Counted from the first letter of the stretch, positions 15,758 through 24,193 are shown. The stretch: DNA of 64,000 nt from Gammaproteobacteria bacterium (GCA_003252455.1 QKED01000007.1:1-64000), one strand, 5' to 3'. The notes: generated by a model from the letters alone, not told the origin. Translations and numbers: made by a program.

Positions 15758-16852
15758 ATGTCCGAGGTTACTAAGGCGCAGGTTGAAGAGGCGCTCAAGG
15801 GCTATGTGGATCCCTACCTGGGTAAGGATCTGGTCGCCGCCGGTGTGGTGAAGAGCATCGTCATCGATGGCGGCAGTGTGAAGGTGGAGCTCACCTTCGG
15901 CTTCCCCATCAAGGGCTATCAGGCGCAGATGGAGGCCCAGGTGAAGGCCCTGGTCGAGGGCGTGGAGGGTGTCGCCGCCGCCACCATCGACACCGCCGTG
16001 CAGATCGCCTCCCACGCCGCGCAGAAGGGCGTCGGTCACATCAAGGGGGTGAAGAACATCATCGCCGTGGCCTCCGGCAAGGGCGGTGTGGGCAAATCGA
16101 CCACCTCTGTCAACCTGGCCTTGGCGCTAGTCGCCGAGGGCGCCACCGTGGGTCTGCTCGACGCCGACATCTACGGCCCCTCTCAGCCGCGCATGCTCGG
16201 CGTGCCGGATACCAAACCCGATTCGCCGGACGGTACCAAGCTGGAGCCGGTGGTGAGCCACGGTCTGCAGTCCATGTCCATCGGTTACCTGATCGACGAG
16301 GAGACGCCGATGATCTGGCGTGGCCCCATGGTCACCCAGGCACTGCAGCAGCTGCTCAACGATACCGTCTGGCGCGAGGTCGACTACCTGGTGATCGACC
16401 TGCCTCCGGGTACCGGCGATACCCAGCTGACCCTGGCGCAGAAGGTACCGGTTTCCGGTGCGGTGATCGTCACCACCCCGCAGGATATTGCCCTGCTCGA
16501 CGCGCGTAAGGCGTACAAGATGTTCGAGAAGGTCGAGGTACCGGTGCTCGGTGTGATCGAGAACATGAGTATCCACATCTGCTCCAACTGCGGCCACGCC
16601 GAGCACATCTTCGGTGAGGGCGGTGGCAAGAGCATGGCCGATCAGTACGGGGCGGACCTGCTCGGTGCACTGCCGCTGGACATGGCCATCCGTGTGCAGG
16701 CCGATGGCGGTAAGCCCACCGTCGCCGACGACCCAGAGGGCCAGGTGTCGCAGATCTACCGCGACATCGCACGCAAGACCGCGGCCAAGCTCTCCCTGCG
16801 TGCCAAGGACTACAGCGCTCGCTTCCCCAAGATCGTCATTCAGAACAACTGA
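15758..16852 (+). CDS. apbC: Mrp/NBP35-family iron-sulfur carrier ATPase
   Basis: Mrp/ApbC proteins bind and transfer Fe-S clusters to target proteins in the cytoplasm, using ATP. The 364-aa product has an N-terminal MIP18/DUF59-like domain (about 1-85) and then the deviant Walker A loop ASGKGGVGKST near 105-115. It also has the metal-binding Cys pair in HICSNCGHAEH. The start at 15758 (MSEVTKAQ) was chosen because AGGAGAAGAAG precedes it; a start seven codons earlier would overlap that ribosome site. A strong terminator follows at 16901. Demand for Fe-S clusters is obvious in this genome (complex I), but no direct link is shown. Confidence 0.93.
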   Translation: MSEVTKAQVEEALKGYVDPYLGKDLVAAGVVKSIVIDGGSVKVELTFGFPIKGYQAQMEAQVKALVEGVEGVAAATIDTAVQIASHAAQKGVGHIKGVKNIIAVASGKGGVGKSTTSVNLALALVAEGATVGLLDADIYGPSQPRMLGVPDTKPDSPDGTKLEPVVSHGLQSMSIGYLIDEETPMIWRGPMVTQALQQLLNDTVWREVDYLVIDLPPGTGDTQLTLAQKVPVSGAVIVTTPQDIALLDARKAYKMFEKVEVPVLGVIENMSIHICSNCGHAEHIFGEGGGKSMADQYGADLLGALPLDMAIRVQADGGKPTVADDPEGQVSQIYRDIARKTAAKLSLRAKDYSARFPKIVIQNN

Positions 16853-16900
16853 TCGCACCCTTGTGGAGGGGCGAATTCGACGCGAATTCCCCCTATAATG

Positions 16901-16933
16901 GCGGCGGCCCCGGATGGGGCCGCCGTTTTTTTT
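16901..16933 (+). terminator. rho-independent terminator after apbC
   Basis: GGCGGCCCC and GGGGCCGCC form a 9-bp GC stem with a GGAT loop, followed by G and eight T. It sits between apbC and dcd, which are therefore mostly separate transcripts. Confidence 0.9.
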
Positions 16934-16967
16934 CGACTCTTTTATCGTCTAGAGCAGAGGCAGCGCT

Positions 16968-17534
16968 ATGAGCATCAAGTCGGACCACTGGATCCGCCGT
17001 ATGGCCGAACAACAGGGGATGATCGAGCCCTTCGAGCCGGGTCAGGTGCGTCACGTCAAGGGGGAGCGGATCATCTCCTACGGTACCTCTAGTTACGGCT
17101 ACGATGTGCGCTGCGCCGACGAGTTCAAGATCTTCACCAACATCAACTCCGCCATCGTCGACCCCAAGCAGTTCGACGAAAGCAGCTTCGTCGACGTGCA
17201 GTCCGACGTCTGCATCATCCCGCCCAACTCCTTCGCCTTGGCGCGCACCGTGGAGTACTTCCGCATCCCGCGCTCGGTGCTCACCGTCTGCCTGGGCAAA
17301 TCCACCTATGCGCGCTGCGGCATCATCGTCAACGTCACGCCGCTGGAGCCGGAGTGGGAGGGGCACGTGACCCTGGAGTTCTCCAATACCACCACTTTGC
17401 CCGCGAAGATCTACGCCAACGAAGGGGTGGCACAGATGCTCTTCTTCGAGTCCGATGAGGTGTGCGCCACCTCCTATAAGGACCGTGGTGGTAAGTATCA
17501 GGGGCAGACCGGTGTGACCCTGCCTAAGACCTGA
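16968..17534 (+). CDS. dcd: dCTP deaminase
   Basis: Dcd deaminates dCTP to dUTP, feeding dTMP synthesis. The 188-aa product has the expected length. Recognisable stretches are [15 protein letters not shown], the active-site region [20 protein letters not shown] with the catalytic glutamate in the trimeric fold, and the C-terminal [14 protein letters not shown] that closes over nucleotide. The ATG at 16968 follows GAGGCAGCGCT. It is flanked by terminators on both sides, so it is monocistronic. Confidence 0.96.
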   Translation: MSIKSDHWIRRMAEQQGMIEPFEPGQVRHVKGERIISYGTSSYGYDVRCADEFKIFTNINSAIVDPKQFDESSFVDVQSDVCIIPPNSFALARTVEYFRIPRSVLTVCLGKSTYARCGIIVNVTPLEPEWEGHVTLEFSNTTTLPAKIYANEGVAQMLFFESDEVCATSYKDRGGKYQGQTGVTLPKT

Positions 17535-17558
17535 GCCAGCGCCTGCGTACCAAACGCC

Positions 17559-17590
17559 AACGGCCCCACATTATAGGGGCCGTTTTTTTT
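17559..17590 (+). terminator. rho-independent terminator after dcd
   Basis: ACGGCCCC and GGGGCCGT pair around an eight-base AT-rich loop, followed by eight T, 24 bases after the dcd stop. Confidence 0.9.
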
Positions 17591-17617
17591 CGCATTGGCG
17601 TTGCCAGCGTGGGCAAC

Positions 17618-17645
17618 AAAAAAGGGGTGCCATAGCGGCACCCCT
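17618..17645 (-). terminator. rho-independent terminator of the cytochrome c5 gene
   Basis: Read on the minus strand, GGGGTGCC and GGCACCCC form an 8-bp stem with a GCTAT loop, followed by six T. It lies about 48 bases past the cytochrome stop and faces the dcd terminator. Confidence 0.85.
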
Positions 17646-17657
17646 CTTCGTGTTTGC

Positions 17658-17686
17658 ACCACCTCGCCCCAAAGGGGCGAGGTGGT
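17658..17686 (-). terminator. second strong hairpin just after the cytochrome c5 stop
   Basis: ACCACCTCGCCCC and GGGGCGAGGTGGT form a perfect 13-bp stem with a three-base loop, seven bases beyond the stop codon. It lacks a T run, so it more likely protects the mRNA 3' end or aids the terminator that follows. Confidence 0.6.
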
Positions 17687-17692
17687 AACAGC

Positions 17693-18523
17693 TTACTTGC
17701 TGTTGTCGACCATGTACTGGATGGCACCCTGCAGCTCGGCATCGGTGCAGTCGGCGCAGGTACCACGCGGGGGCATGGCGTTCAGGCCGTTGAGAGCAGA
17801 GTGCATCAGGCCATCCATACCCTTGGCGATGCGCGGGGCCCACTGCTCGGCGTTGCCGAAGAGCGGGGCACCGGCGGCACCAGTGGCGTGGCAGACGAAG
17901 CAGGCCGCGTGGTAGATGGCATCACCGGAGCGACCAGCAGCGGCCTCGGCAGCAGGCGCCTCGACAGCGGCGACCGGGGCGGGTTCGGCAGCGGGGGCGG
18001 GCGCAGCAGCAGGTGCCTCAGCGGCAGCCGGGGCGGCGGCGGACTCACCACCGCTCTTGCTCACCATGAACTCGATGGCGGCCTTTAGCTCATCGTCGGA
18101 GCAGTTGGCGCAGGTGCCGCGCGCGGGCATGGCGTTCAGGCCGTTGAGGGCGGAGTGCATCAGGCCATCGATGCCCTTGGCGATGCGCGGGGCCCACTGC
18201 TCGGCGTCGCCGAACTTGGGGGCACCTGCGACACCGTTGGCGTGGCAGGCCATACAGACGGTGTTGTAGATCTCTTCACCGCTGCGGGGGGCGGTGCTGC
18301 CACTGGCGGCCGGGGCGGGAGCGGCGGCTGCGATAGGTTCGCCGGTGTTCATCTGGCCCACGGGGGCGATGCGTTCGGCCACGGCGGCATCGCTCATGTC
18401 GGCAGGAGGGGGGCTGGTCAGGGCGCCGACCGCCGTCTTGATCACCACGATCACCACGATGGCCACGCCGAACAACACCATGCTTAAACCAAGACCTTTT
18501 TCTGAACTGCTAGCGCTCACCAT
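17693..18523 (-). CDS. membrane-anchored protein with two cytochrome c5-type haem domains
   Basis: The 276-aa product starts with a short N-terminus and one transmembrane helix (about 13-36), probably an uncleaved anchor with the rest in the periplasm. Domain 1 has the haem site CMACH at 90-94 and domain 2 has CFVCH at 208-212. Each ends with LNAMP, then GTCANC or GTCADC, the cysteine pair typical of cytochrome c5. The two domains are nearly identical in MHSALNGLNAMP. An Ala/Pro-rich linker of about 40 residues joins them. Such proteins carry electrons between quinol oxidation and terminal reductases or oxidases. AGGAG precedes the start by three bases, which is close. A promoter is at 18654-18681 and two hairpins follow the gene. 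Confidence 0.9.
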   Translation of the reverse strand: MVSASSSEKGLGLSMVLFGVAIVVIVVIKTAVGALTSPPPADMSDAAVAERIAPVGQMNTGEPIAAAAPAPAASGSTAPRSGEEIYNTVCMACHANGVAGAPKFGDAEQWAPRIAKGIDGLMHSALNGLNAMPARGTCANCSDDELKAAIEFMVSKSGGESAAAPAAAEAPAAAPAPAAEPAPVAAVEAPAAEAAAGRSGDAIYHAACFVCHATGAAGAPLFGNAEQWAPRIAKGMDGLMHSALNGLNAMPPRGTCADCTDAELQGAIQYMVDNSK

Positions 18524-18653
18524 ATGCTCCTAATTGTCATTCAAAGAGAGGAAGATTCGTCTCCAGCCGCGTCTCGATTATGTCGGGCGGACACACCGAG
18601 TTCCCCACCTAACAAGGCAGACGGCCACCACAAAACGGCTTTATAAGTGATTA

Positions 18654-18681
18654 ATTATACATGTATCTCCCCGCCACTCAA
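18654..18681 (-). promoter_or_regulatory. predicted promoter of the cytochrome c5 gene
   Basis: On the minus strand, TTGAGT (18676-18681), a 16-base spacer and a perfect TATAAT (18654-18659). It implies a 5' leader of about 125 bases. Confidence 0.55.
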
Positions 18682-18802
18682 TCCTATCGTCGATAAAATG
18701 TCGAGATGGCCGTAGGGGTTTTGCGGTGGTCGTTGCCACCCTCGGTCGGGAGGCGGCGTGGATGTTCGTCCGGGGGCGGTGTACTCAACTCACATGCGGG
18801 GA

Positions 18803-18831
18803 TGGACCTGATCCAGGCTCAGGGGTATGAT
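18803..18831 (+). promoter_or_regulatory. predicted promoter of tRNA-Arg
   Basis: TGGACC (18803-18808), a 17-base spacer and TATGAT (18826-18831). The expected transcription start near 18838 coincides with the left arm of the hairpin at 18837-18876. Confidence 0.4.
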
Positions 18832-18836
18832 TGCCG

Positions 18837-18876
18837 CTCTTGGCGTTATGCACCCCCCGGTTCCATACGCCAAGAG
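18837..18876 (+). repeat. inverted repeat in the tRNA-Arg leader
   Basis: CTCTTGGCGT (18837-18846) and ACGCCAAGAG (18867-18876) are perfect 10-base inverted arms with a 20-base loop. The right arm ends three bases before the mature tRNA 5' end, so the precursor could fold into a hairpin there. Confidence 0.6.
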
Positions 18877-18879
18877 TCA

Positions 18880-18956
18880 GCGCCCGTAGCTCAGCTGGAT
18901 AGAGCGCCACCCTCCGGAGGTGGAAGTCAGGGGTTCGAATCCCTTCGGGCGCGCCA
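18880..18956 (+). tRNA. tRNA-Arg (anticodon CCG)
   Basis: A full cloverleaf of 77 bases with encoded CCA. The acceptor arms are GCGCCCG and CGGGCGC with discriminator G. The D arm is GCTCAGCTGGATAGAGC. The anticodon stem CCACC/GGTGG surrounds loop CTCCGGA, giving anticodon CCG. The T arm is GGGGTTCGAATCCC. It decodes CGG arginine codons. Confidence 0.97.
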
Positions 18957-19094
18957 ATTACCTCCCCGACTCTCCCCCTATCTCTCCCCTCGCGCGCCTC
19001 ACCCAAAGGGAGCATCGCTCTCGCCTTGGACGCGGATTAGTCTGGTGTTCACCCGCTGTCGGTACACCACTCTCGCCCCGCTAAGGAGGGCCCC

Positions 19095-19304
19095 ATGCGT
19101 CCTATCTATCTGTTGCTCATTACCCTACTGCTCAGTGCGGCGGTCTCGGCCGGTGAAAAGAAGGAGCCGAAGGAGCGCCCAAAGCTCATCAATCGTCCAG
19201 TGGTGGTGCAGCCAGGAGAGGTACTCATACCAGTGCGTGACGCCACGGTGGGGGAGCGGGGGCAGAGCGGCCAGACCCCGCCGGCGCAGCCCCCTGTCCG
19301 CTGA
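19095..19304 (+). CDS. small exported protein of unknown function
   Basis: The 69-aa product starts with a clear signal peptide (MRPIYLLLITLLLSAAVSAG). The mature part is about 50 residues, rich in Lys, Glu, Pro and Arg, with the segment RPVVVQPGEVLIPVRD. TAAGGAGGG lies right before the ATG, one of the best ribosome sites in the window, which supports real translation. I do not recognise a family. It sits between tRNA-Arg and the convergent cbbO. No partner is evident. Confidence 0.65.
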   Translation: MRPIYLLLITLLLSAAVSAGEKKEPKERPKLINRPVVVQPGEVLIPVRDATVGERGQSGQTPPAQPPVR

Positions 19305-19324
19305 CCCCTGTCCGATTCGATAGG

Positions 19325-21586
19325 TTACTTGGTCAGCGCCATGAAGAGCTGTGGGAGCCGCTCGGGCAGCCGCTCGATGCGGTCGATGACGCTGAACTGC
19401 TGGCCGAAGATGTCACCTACGTAGTCGTCGGCCTTGGGGTCGAGGCTGATGCAGTAGGTGAAGATGCCCGCTTGGTCCAGCTCCTGCACCGCCTTGGTGG
19501 CGTCCTCGATGAGCAGCTGCTCGTCGTGCACGTCCACGTCCGAGGGCATGCCGTCAGTGAGGACCAGCATCAGCTTCTTGTCGGCCTTGCGTGCACCCAG
19601 GTAGTGGGCGGCGTGGCGCATGGCGGCGCCCATGCGTGTGGAGTAACCCGCCTCCATGGCCGCGAGGCGCCCCTTTACATCGTCGTCCCAGTGTTCGGTG
19701 AAGCCCTTGATGTGGTGGTAGCGCACGTCGTGGCGGGTGTTGGAGTGGAATCCGGCGATGGCGAAGGGGTCGCCGAGGCGCTCGATGGCCCAGGCGAGCA
19801 GCGAGACCGCCTCCTGGCTCAGCTCCAGGATGGTCTGCTGTGAGCCGGCCACCTTGTCGTTGAGCGACTCGGAGAGATCGAGTAGCAGCATCACGGCGAT
19901 GTCGCGGCCATCGGTGCGGTGGCTCATGTTGATGCGTGGGTCGGGGGTGGCGCCGCCCTTGAAGTCGATGAGCGAGCGGATGGCTACATCGAGGTCGAGT
20001 TCGCTCCCCTCCTCCTGGTAGCGGATGCGCACCTTCTCCTGCGGTTTGAGCAGATCGAGCATCTGCTTGAGGCGCTTGGCCAGGCCTGCGTGCTTGGCCA
20101 GCAGGTCCTCGATAGTGGCGGGGTTACCGCTCGGGTGCAGGGCGCCGTAGACGCTGACCCAGTCGGGGCGGTAGGTCTGGCTGGTGTAGTCCCACTCTGG
20201 GTAGTGGCGCGGCGGGAGGCTGTTGAGCTCCTCCTGCGGCTCCACCGGCTGCTTTTCGTCGAAGGTCTCCTCCTCGTCGCCCTCCTCGATGAAGCGCCAG
20301 AGGTGGCGGTTGTCGTCGCGGTAGTCGACCACCGTGTCCTGGAAGTAGACGTTGGCGGCCTGGTCACTCTGACGGCGGGTGCGCGCGGCGTAGCTCAGGG
20401 CCAGGGAGGCGATCGCCTGAGTCGAGCCCTCGCCCTTGGCCATCAGCTCATGGAAACGGGCGACGAACTCCAGTAGGTCCTTGCCCTGATAGCCGTGGTC
20501 GGGGTCGAGTAGGGCGCGCGAGAAGACCGCCAGGCGGTGGCGCAGGCAGGCATGGGTCTTGGGGTCGCAATCCTGCTCGCCCGGTTTGGGGTGCAGGGCG
20601 AGGAAGATGCGCGCAAGACCCGGATACTCGCGCATCAACAGGGTCTCGATGCGGCAGTCCTCCATCACCTCCACGCACATGCGTTGCAGGGGACTCCAGT
20701 TGTCGGCCACCAGTGGGGCAGACCAGCGGCGGTGGCCGACCATGTGTGCCAGGGTGGCGCGGTAGCGGTCGATACCACGCACCTGATCGGTATCGTCGTA
20801 GACATCGGGCAGGCGCATGCCGAGATGGTCGTAGTAGGGCATGGGCCTGGGGTGGACGTCGAAGGCGGTGGAGTAGGGCACCAACATCTCGCTCTCCTGC
20901 CACAAGGCGCGCAGGTAGAGGTCGAGCTTGCGCTCCACGTCGGAGAGCAGGGTGCCGTGGCGCTCGCGCTGCATCACCGCGCGACTGTCGGCGGACTTGA
21001 GCGAGAAGTATTCGACCTGCCGTTCGGGGTGGTTGTCGTAGTTGCGGATACCGTATTCGACCCAGTTCTTCAGCCCCGAGAGGGTCAGTTGGCTGAGTAG
21101 ATTGGGCGCTTGGGCGAAGAACGCCGGCATGCCGGGGCTGGCGAAGGTGGTGTGGTGACCGTGGATGGAGCCGGTGGTGCGCTCCATGAAGTCGAGAGTG
21201 ATCTCCAGATAGTGGCCGAGCTGCTCGCGCGCGTGCAGGCGGCGTGCCACTGGGGCGAGGGTCTCCAAAAAAGGGGCGATCGCCTTGCCGTTGGGGGAGC
21301 GCTGCATCTTATGCACCACCGCCATCACGTCGGGCAACGCCTCCTCACCAACGGCGTGCGCGGTGGAGGGCCACTCCTCCAGGAAGGCGAGCACCGGGTC
21401 GACACCGCGCCCGAGGCGTCCGATGAGTGCGGCGGCGTCCAGATAGGCGTCCACCCCGGGGAGGGTGAGGACGGCGAGGGCCTCGGCCATCACCTCCTCG
21501 AACACCTCCTCGACCTGCGGGAAGGCGAGGTTGAGGCGGGTCCAGTAGGCCTTCATCTTGGGGTGGATATATGCGCTCTCGCTCAT
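19325..21586 (-). CDS. cbbO: CbbO-type RuBisCO activase subunit with a von Willebrand A domain
   Basis: CbbO works with the CbbQ hexamer as a RuBisCO activase that removes inhibitory sugar phosphates. The 753-aa product has a long helical N-terminal region and a C-terminal VWA domain. The metal-ion site begins at LLLDLSES near residue 570 and is followed by VLTDGMPSD. It is related to NorD, but the neighbouring cbbM and cbbQ decide the name. The ATG at 21586 has GGAGAGAG upstream. It is the third gene of cbbM-cbbQ-cbbO, and a hairpin (21618-21639) lies in the 75-base gap before it. Confidence 0.92.
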   Translation of the reverse strand: MSESAYIHPKMKAYWTRLNLAFPQVEEVFEEVMAEALAVLTLPGVDAYLDAAALIGRLGRGVDPVLAFLEEWPSTAHAVGEEALPDVMAVVHKMQRSPNGKAIAPFLETLAPVARRLHAREQLGHYLEITLDFMERTTGSIHGHHTTFASPGMPAFFAQAPNLLSQLTLSGLKNWVEYGIRNYDNHPERQVEYFSLKSADSRAVMQRERHGTLLSDVERKLDLYLRALWQESEMLVPYSTAFDVHPRPMPYYDHLGMRLPDVYDDTDQVRGIDRYRATLAHMVGHRRWSAPLVADNWSPLQRMCVEVMEDCRIETLLMREYPGLARIFLALHPKPGEQDCDPKTHACLRHRLAVFSRALLDPDHGYQGKDLLEFVARFHELMAKGEGSTQAIASLALSYAARTRRQSDQAANVYFQDTVVDYRDDNRHLWRFIEEGDEEETFDEKQPVEPQEELNSLPPRHYPEWDYTSQTYRPDWVSVYGALHPSGNPATIEDLLAKHAGLAKRLKQMLDLLKPQEKVRIRYQEEGSELDLDVAIRSLIDFKGGATPDPRINMSHRTDGRDIAVMLLLDLSESLNDKVAGSQQTILELSQEAVSLLAWAIERLGDPFAIAGFHSNTRHDVRYHHIKGFTEHWDDDVKGRLAAMEAGYSTRMGAAMRHAAHYLGARKADKKLMLVLTDGMPSDVDVHDEQLLIEDATKAVQELDQAGIFTYCISLDPKADDYVGDIFGQQFSVIDRIERLPERLPQLFMALTK

Positions 21587-21617
21587 GGGCGGCTCTCTCC
21601 GGGCGGCGGCAGTCGTC

Positions 21618-21639
21618 CGCGTGGGGCGTTCCCCACGCG
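21618..21639. repeat. hairpin between cbbQ and cbbO
   Basis: CGCGTGGGG and CCCCACGCG pair perfectly around CGTT. There is no T run on either side, so it is more likely an mRNA processing or stability element than a terminator. Confidence 0.5.
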
Positions 21640-21661
21640 CCTTCAGGCGTAACGGCTTGGG

Positions 21662-22465
21662 TTAGGCGAAGGTGGTGTCGATGGCGTGGTCGAGGGTCTC
21701 TCGGATGTCGGCATCGTCGGTGATCGGGCGTACCAAGGCCATGCGGCAGGCGTCCTTGGCGGCGACACCATCGTTCATCAGGGTGGCCGCGTAGACCAGT
21801 AGACGGGTGGAGATACCCTCGCTCAGGCCATGGCCTTTAAGGTTGCGCGCGGCCAGGCCGACCTTCACCAGCTTGGCGGCCAGGGCTTGGTCGATACCGG
21901 TCTCCTTGGCGACGATCTGCGCCTCCAACTCGGCGGTGGGGTAGTCGAAGTCGAAGGCGGTGAAGCGCTGTTTGGTGGACTGCTTGAGGTCCTTCATCAG
22001 CGTCTGGTAGCCGGGGTTGTAGGAGATCACCAGCTGGAAGTCGGGGTGGGCGTTGACCAGCTCGCCTTTCTTGTCGAGCGGCAGGGTACGACGGTGGTCG
22101 GTGAGCGGGTGGATCACGACGGTGGTGTCCTGGCGCGCCTCGACGATCTCGTCCAGGTAGCAGATGGCACCGATGCGTGCGGCGGTGGTCAGCGGGCCGT
22201 CGAGCCAGCGGGTGCCGTTGGCCTCCAATAGGTAGCGACCCACCAGATCGGAGGCGGTCATGTCCTCGTTGCAGGCCACGGTGATGAGCGGCTTGCCCAG
22301 TTTCCACGCCATGTACTCGACGAAGCGTGACTTGCCACAGCCGGTCGGGCCTTTGACCATCACCGGCAGGCGATTGCGATAGGCGGCCTCGTACAGCTCG
22401 ACCTCGTTGGTCTGCTGCTGATAGTAGGGTTCGGTGGAAACCTTGTACTGCTCTTTTTCGTTCAT
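21662..22465 (-). CDS. cbbQ: CbbQ-type AAA+ RuBisCO activase ATPase
   Basis: This hexameric MoxR-type AAA+ ATPase remodels RuBisCO to release tight-binding inhibitors, together with CbbO. The 267-aa product matches the family length. Walker A is GPTGCGKS at 39-46 and Walker B is ICYLDE with Asp105 and Glu106. The sensor region ISYNPGYQ follows. The start MNEKEQYKVSTEP at 22465 with GGAG upstream was chosen; a longer frame has an implausible leader that overlaps the terminator-like hairpin. It lies 147 bases after cbbM with a hairpin between, so activase is probably made at a lower level than RuBisCO. Confidence 0.95.
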   Translation of the reverse strand: MNEKEQYKVSTEPYYQQQTNEVELYEAAYRNRLPVMVKGPTGCGKSRFVEYMAWKLGKPLITVACNEDMTASDLVGRYLLEANGTRWLDGPLTTAARIGAICYLDEIVEARQDTTVVIHPLTDHRRTLPLDKKGELVNAHPDFQLVISYNPGYQTLMKDLKQSTKQRFTAFDFDYPTAELEAQIVAKETGIDQALAAKLVKVGLAARNLKGHGLSEGISTRLLVYAATLMNDGVAAKDACRMALVRPITDDADIRETLDHAIDTTFA

Positions 22466-22562
22466 GTTTGGGCTCCTTGGGCGACCTCGGGGAAGGGGGG
22501 CCGAAGCGATCATCGTCGGAGGGGGGCTCCCTTTCCAGAGGCCACTATACGGGGGCAGGAAG

Positions 22563-22590
22563 AAAAACGCCTCCTTGCGGAGGCGTTTTT
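22563..22590. terminator. symmetrical terminator hairpin between cbbM and cbbQ
   Basis: AAAAACGCCTCC and GGAGGCGTTTTT pair fully with a TTGC loop. It has a T run in both directions and would terminate part of the transcription leaving cbbM. Confidence 0.8.
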
Positions 22591-22612
22591 CAGTCACGCG
22601 GACAGGGGGTGC

Positions 22613-23992
22613 TTACTTGTGCACGCCCAGCTTCTCGCGCCAGCCGGGGAAGATCTTGTCGGCATCGTGCGGGAAGGACTCGAACGCGCGGGCGAACTCC
22701 TTGTGCTCCTTGGCGTACTCGATCGGGTCGGCACCGGACTTCCAGCAGTCGTAGGCCTGGCGCAGGGAGATGGCGCCAGCGGCCGGGGAGTCGATGTGGC
22801 CGTAAGAACCGCCACCAGAGGTGTTGATCACGTTGCCGTGGCCGAGGTTCTCGAAGAAGCCGGGCAGACGCAGGGCGTTCATACCACCGGAGATGATCGG
22901 GGTGGTGGGCTTCATGCCGTACCACTTCTGGTAGAAGGCCGGACCCTGGCACTCGTCACGCTCGATCATGTAGGCGATGATCTTGTCGGTGGCGTCGCCC
23001 TCCATCTTGCCGTAGCCCATGGTGCCGACGTGGATACCGGAGGCACCCTGCAGACGGCTCATCTTGGCCAGCACGAAGGCGGTGTAGCCGCGCTTGGAGC
23101 TGGGGGAGGTGACGGCACCGTGACCGGCGCGGTGGTAGTGCAGGTACTGGTTGGGGAACCAGCGACGGGCGGTGGTCACCATGCCGGGGCCGCCGACGTA
23201 ACCGTCGACCAGGAAGGCCACCTTGTCGGCGTCGGGGCCGAAGGTCTCCAGGATGTACTCGCCACGGGCGACCATCTCGTTGTGGTCGTCGGCGGTGATG
23301 TTGGCGGAGAAGAGCTTGGCCTCACCGGTCTCGTCCTGGGCGCGCTTCATGGCGTCGGCGACCAGCGGGATCACCTTCTTGGTGGGGCAGAAGACCTGAT
23401 TGCCCTGGGGCTCGTCGTTCTTGATGAAGTCACCACCGAGCCAGAACTGGTAGGCGGCCTCGGCGAAGGGCTCGGGGCGCAGGCCCAGCTTGGGCTTGAT
23501 GATGGTACCGGCGATGTAACCGCCGTCGACCACGGGGCGACCCAGGATGCGCCACATGTCGCTGATGTCCTTGGCCGGGCCGTCGAACAGCTGGATCATG
23601 CGCTCGGGCATGTAGAAGTCGTACATCTTCAGGTAGGCGCAGTCGCCCATGCCCTGATTATTACCGATGGTCAGGGTCAGGAAGGAGACCAGCATGGCGC
23701 GACCGTCGGTGATGTTGCGGTCGAACAGGTCGATCGGGTAGGCGATGCGCAGCTCTTCGGTGGCCTCGTCGATCAGGTAGACCAGCGCGTCGACGCCCTT
23801 GGTGAAGTCGTCGGTGGTGCACACCTCGACGTTGGTGCCGGTGGAGGACTCGGCGGCAACGTGGGCGGCCACTTCGAGGAAGCCATAGCCGGTGGCAGGC
23901 TTCATCTTGTAAGCGACGAGGACGTGCTTACCACCAGCGATCAGGTCCTCTTCTTTCAGGGAGAGGTCGGCGTAACGTGCGGATTGATCCAT
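22613..23992 (-). CDS. cbbM: form II ribulose-bisphosphate carboxylase
   Basis: It fixes CO2 onto ribulose 1,5-bisphosphate in the Calvin-Benson-Bassham cycle. The 459-aa product is form II by length and sequence. The catalytic lysine lies in IIKPKLGL (Lys166). The carbamylated Lys191 and the magnesium ligands Asp193 and Glu194 lie in [11 protein letters not shown], numbering that matches the Rhodospirillum rubrum enzyme. Loop 6 is in the segment [20 protein letters not shown]. Form II enzymes suit CO2-rich, low-oxygen niches. No small-subunit gene is present, as expected. It leads cbbM-cbbQ-cbbO. The upstream region has paired repeats that could bind a LysR-type CbbR, but no cbbR gene is in the window. 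Confidence 0.98.
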   Translation of the reverse strand: MDQSARYADLSLKEEDLIAGGKHVLVAYKMKPATGYGFLEVAAHVAAESSTGTNVEVCTTDDFTKGVDALVYLIDEATEELRIAYPIDLFDRNITDGRAMLVSFLTLTIGNNQGMGDCAYLKMYDFYMPERMIQLFDGPAKDISDMWRILGRPVVDGGYIAGTIIKPKLGLRPEPFAEAAYQFWLGGDFIKNDEPQGNQVFCPTKKVIPLVADAMKRAQDETGEAKLFSANITADDHNEMVARGEYILETFGPDADKVAFLVDGYVGGPGMVTTARRWFPNQYLHYHRAGHGAVTSPSSKRGYTAFVLAKMSRLQGASGIHVGTMGYGKMEGDATDKIIAYMIERDECQGPAFYQKWYGMKPTTPIISGGMNALRLPGFFENLGHGNVINTSGGGSYGHIDSPAAGAISLRQAYDCWKSGADPIEYAKEHKEFARAFESFPHDADKIFPGWREKLGVHK

Positions 23993-24106
23993 CTTAATAC
24001 CCCAAATGTTCTTTAGTTGGTCTAAGAAGCGCTGGAGACTGTGGGCATCTCCGAGCTGTGATTAGCGGCTTGTTTCAAGCGTGGTGCCATCTTAGGGAAG
24101 GCTGAT

Positions 24107-24159
24107 GCATAAGTAAATTCATATCTTCTGATTGCCAGCATAAGTCAGAGTTTATGAAT
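24107..24159 (-). promoter_or_regulatory. candidate CbbR-type operator upstream of cbbM
   Basis: GCATAAGT occurs twice in direct orientation (24107-24114 and 24138-24145), 31 bases apart, about three helical turns. An inverted pair ATTCATA (24117-24123) and TATGAAT (24153-24159) overlaps it. This lies 115-168 bases upstream of cbbM. LysR-type activators bind AT-rich paired sites of this kind. The binding protein is inferred, not shown. Confidence 0.4.
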
Positions 24160-24193
24160 GTCCGGCCATCCCATGGGCTCATTCGACCTTAAC

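Larger units (their letters stand above)
18524..18879. other. intergenic region with two divergent promoters
   Basis: There is no gene in these 356 bases. The left half is AT-rich and holds a good minus-strand promoter for the cytochrome. The right half holds a promoter and a leader hairpin for tRNA-Arg. Confidence 0.5.

Noticed and set aside
16894-16899. TATAAT as a promoter for dcd
   Set aside because: No acceptable -35 is at 16-18 bases, and the sequence runs straight into the apbC terminator, which would stop such a transcript.
19325-21586. NorD rather than CbbO as the name
   Set aside because: The VWA protein family covers both, but the adjacent cbbM and cbbQ and the absence of norCB favour CbbO.
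22619-24016. 465-codon plus-strand frame opposite cbbM
   Set aside because: It covers almost exactly the RuBisCO gene on the other strand and has low-complexity Val/Gly/Asp composition. It is a codon-bias artefact.
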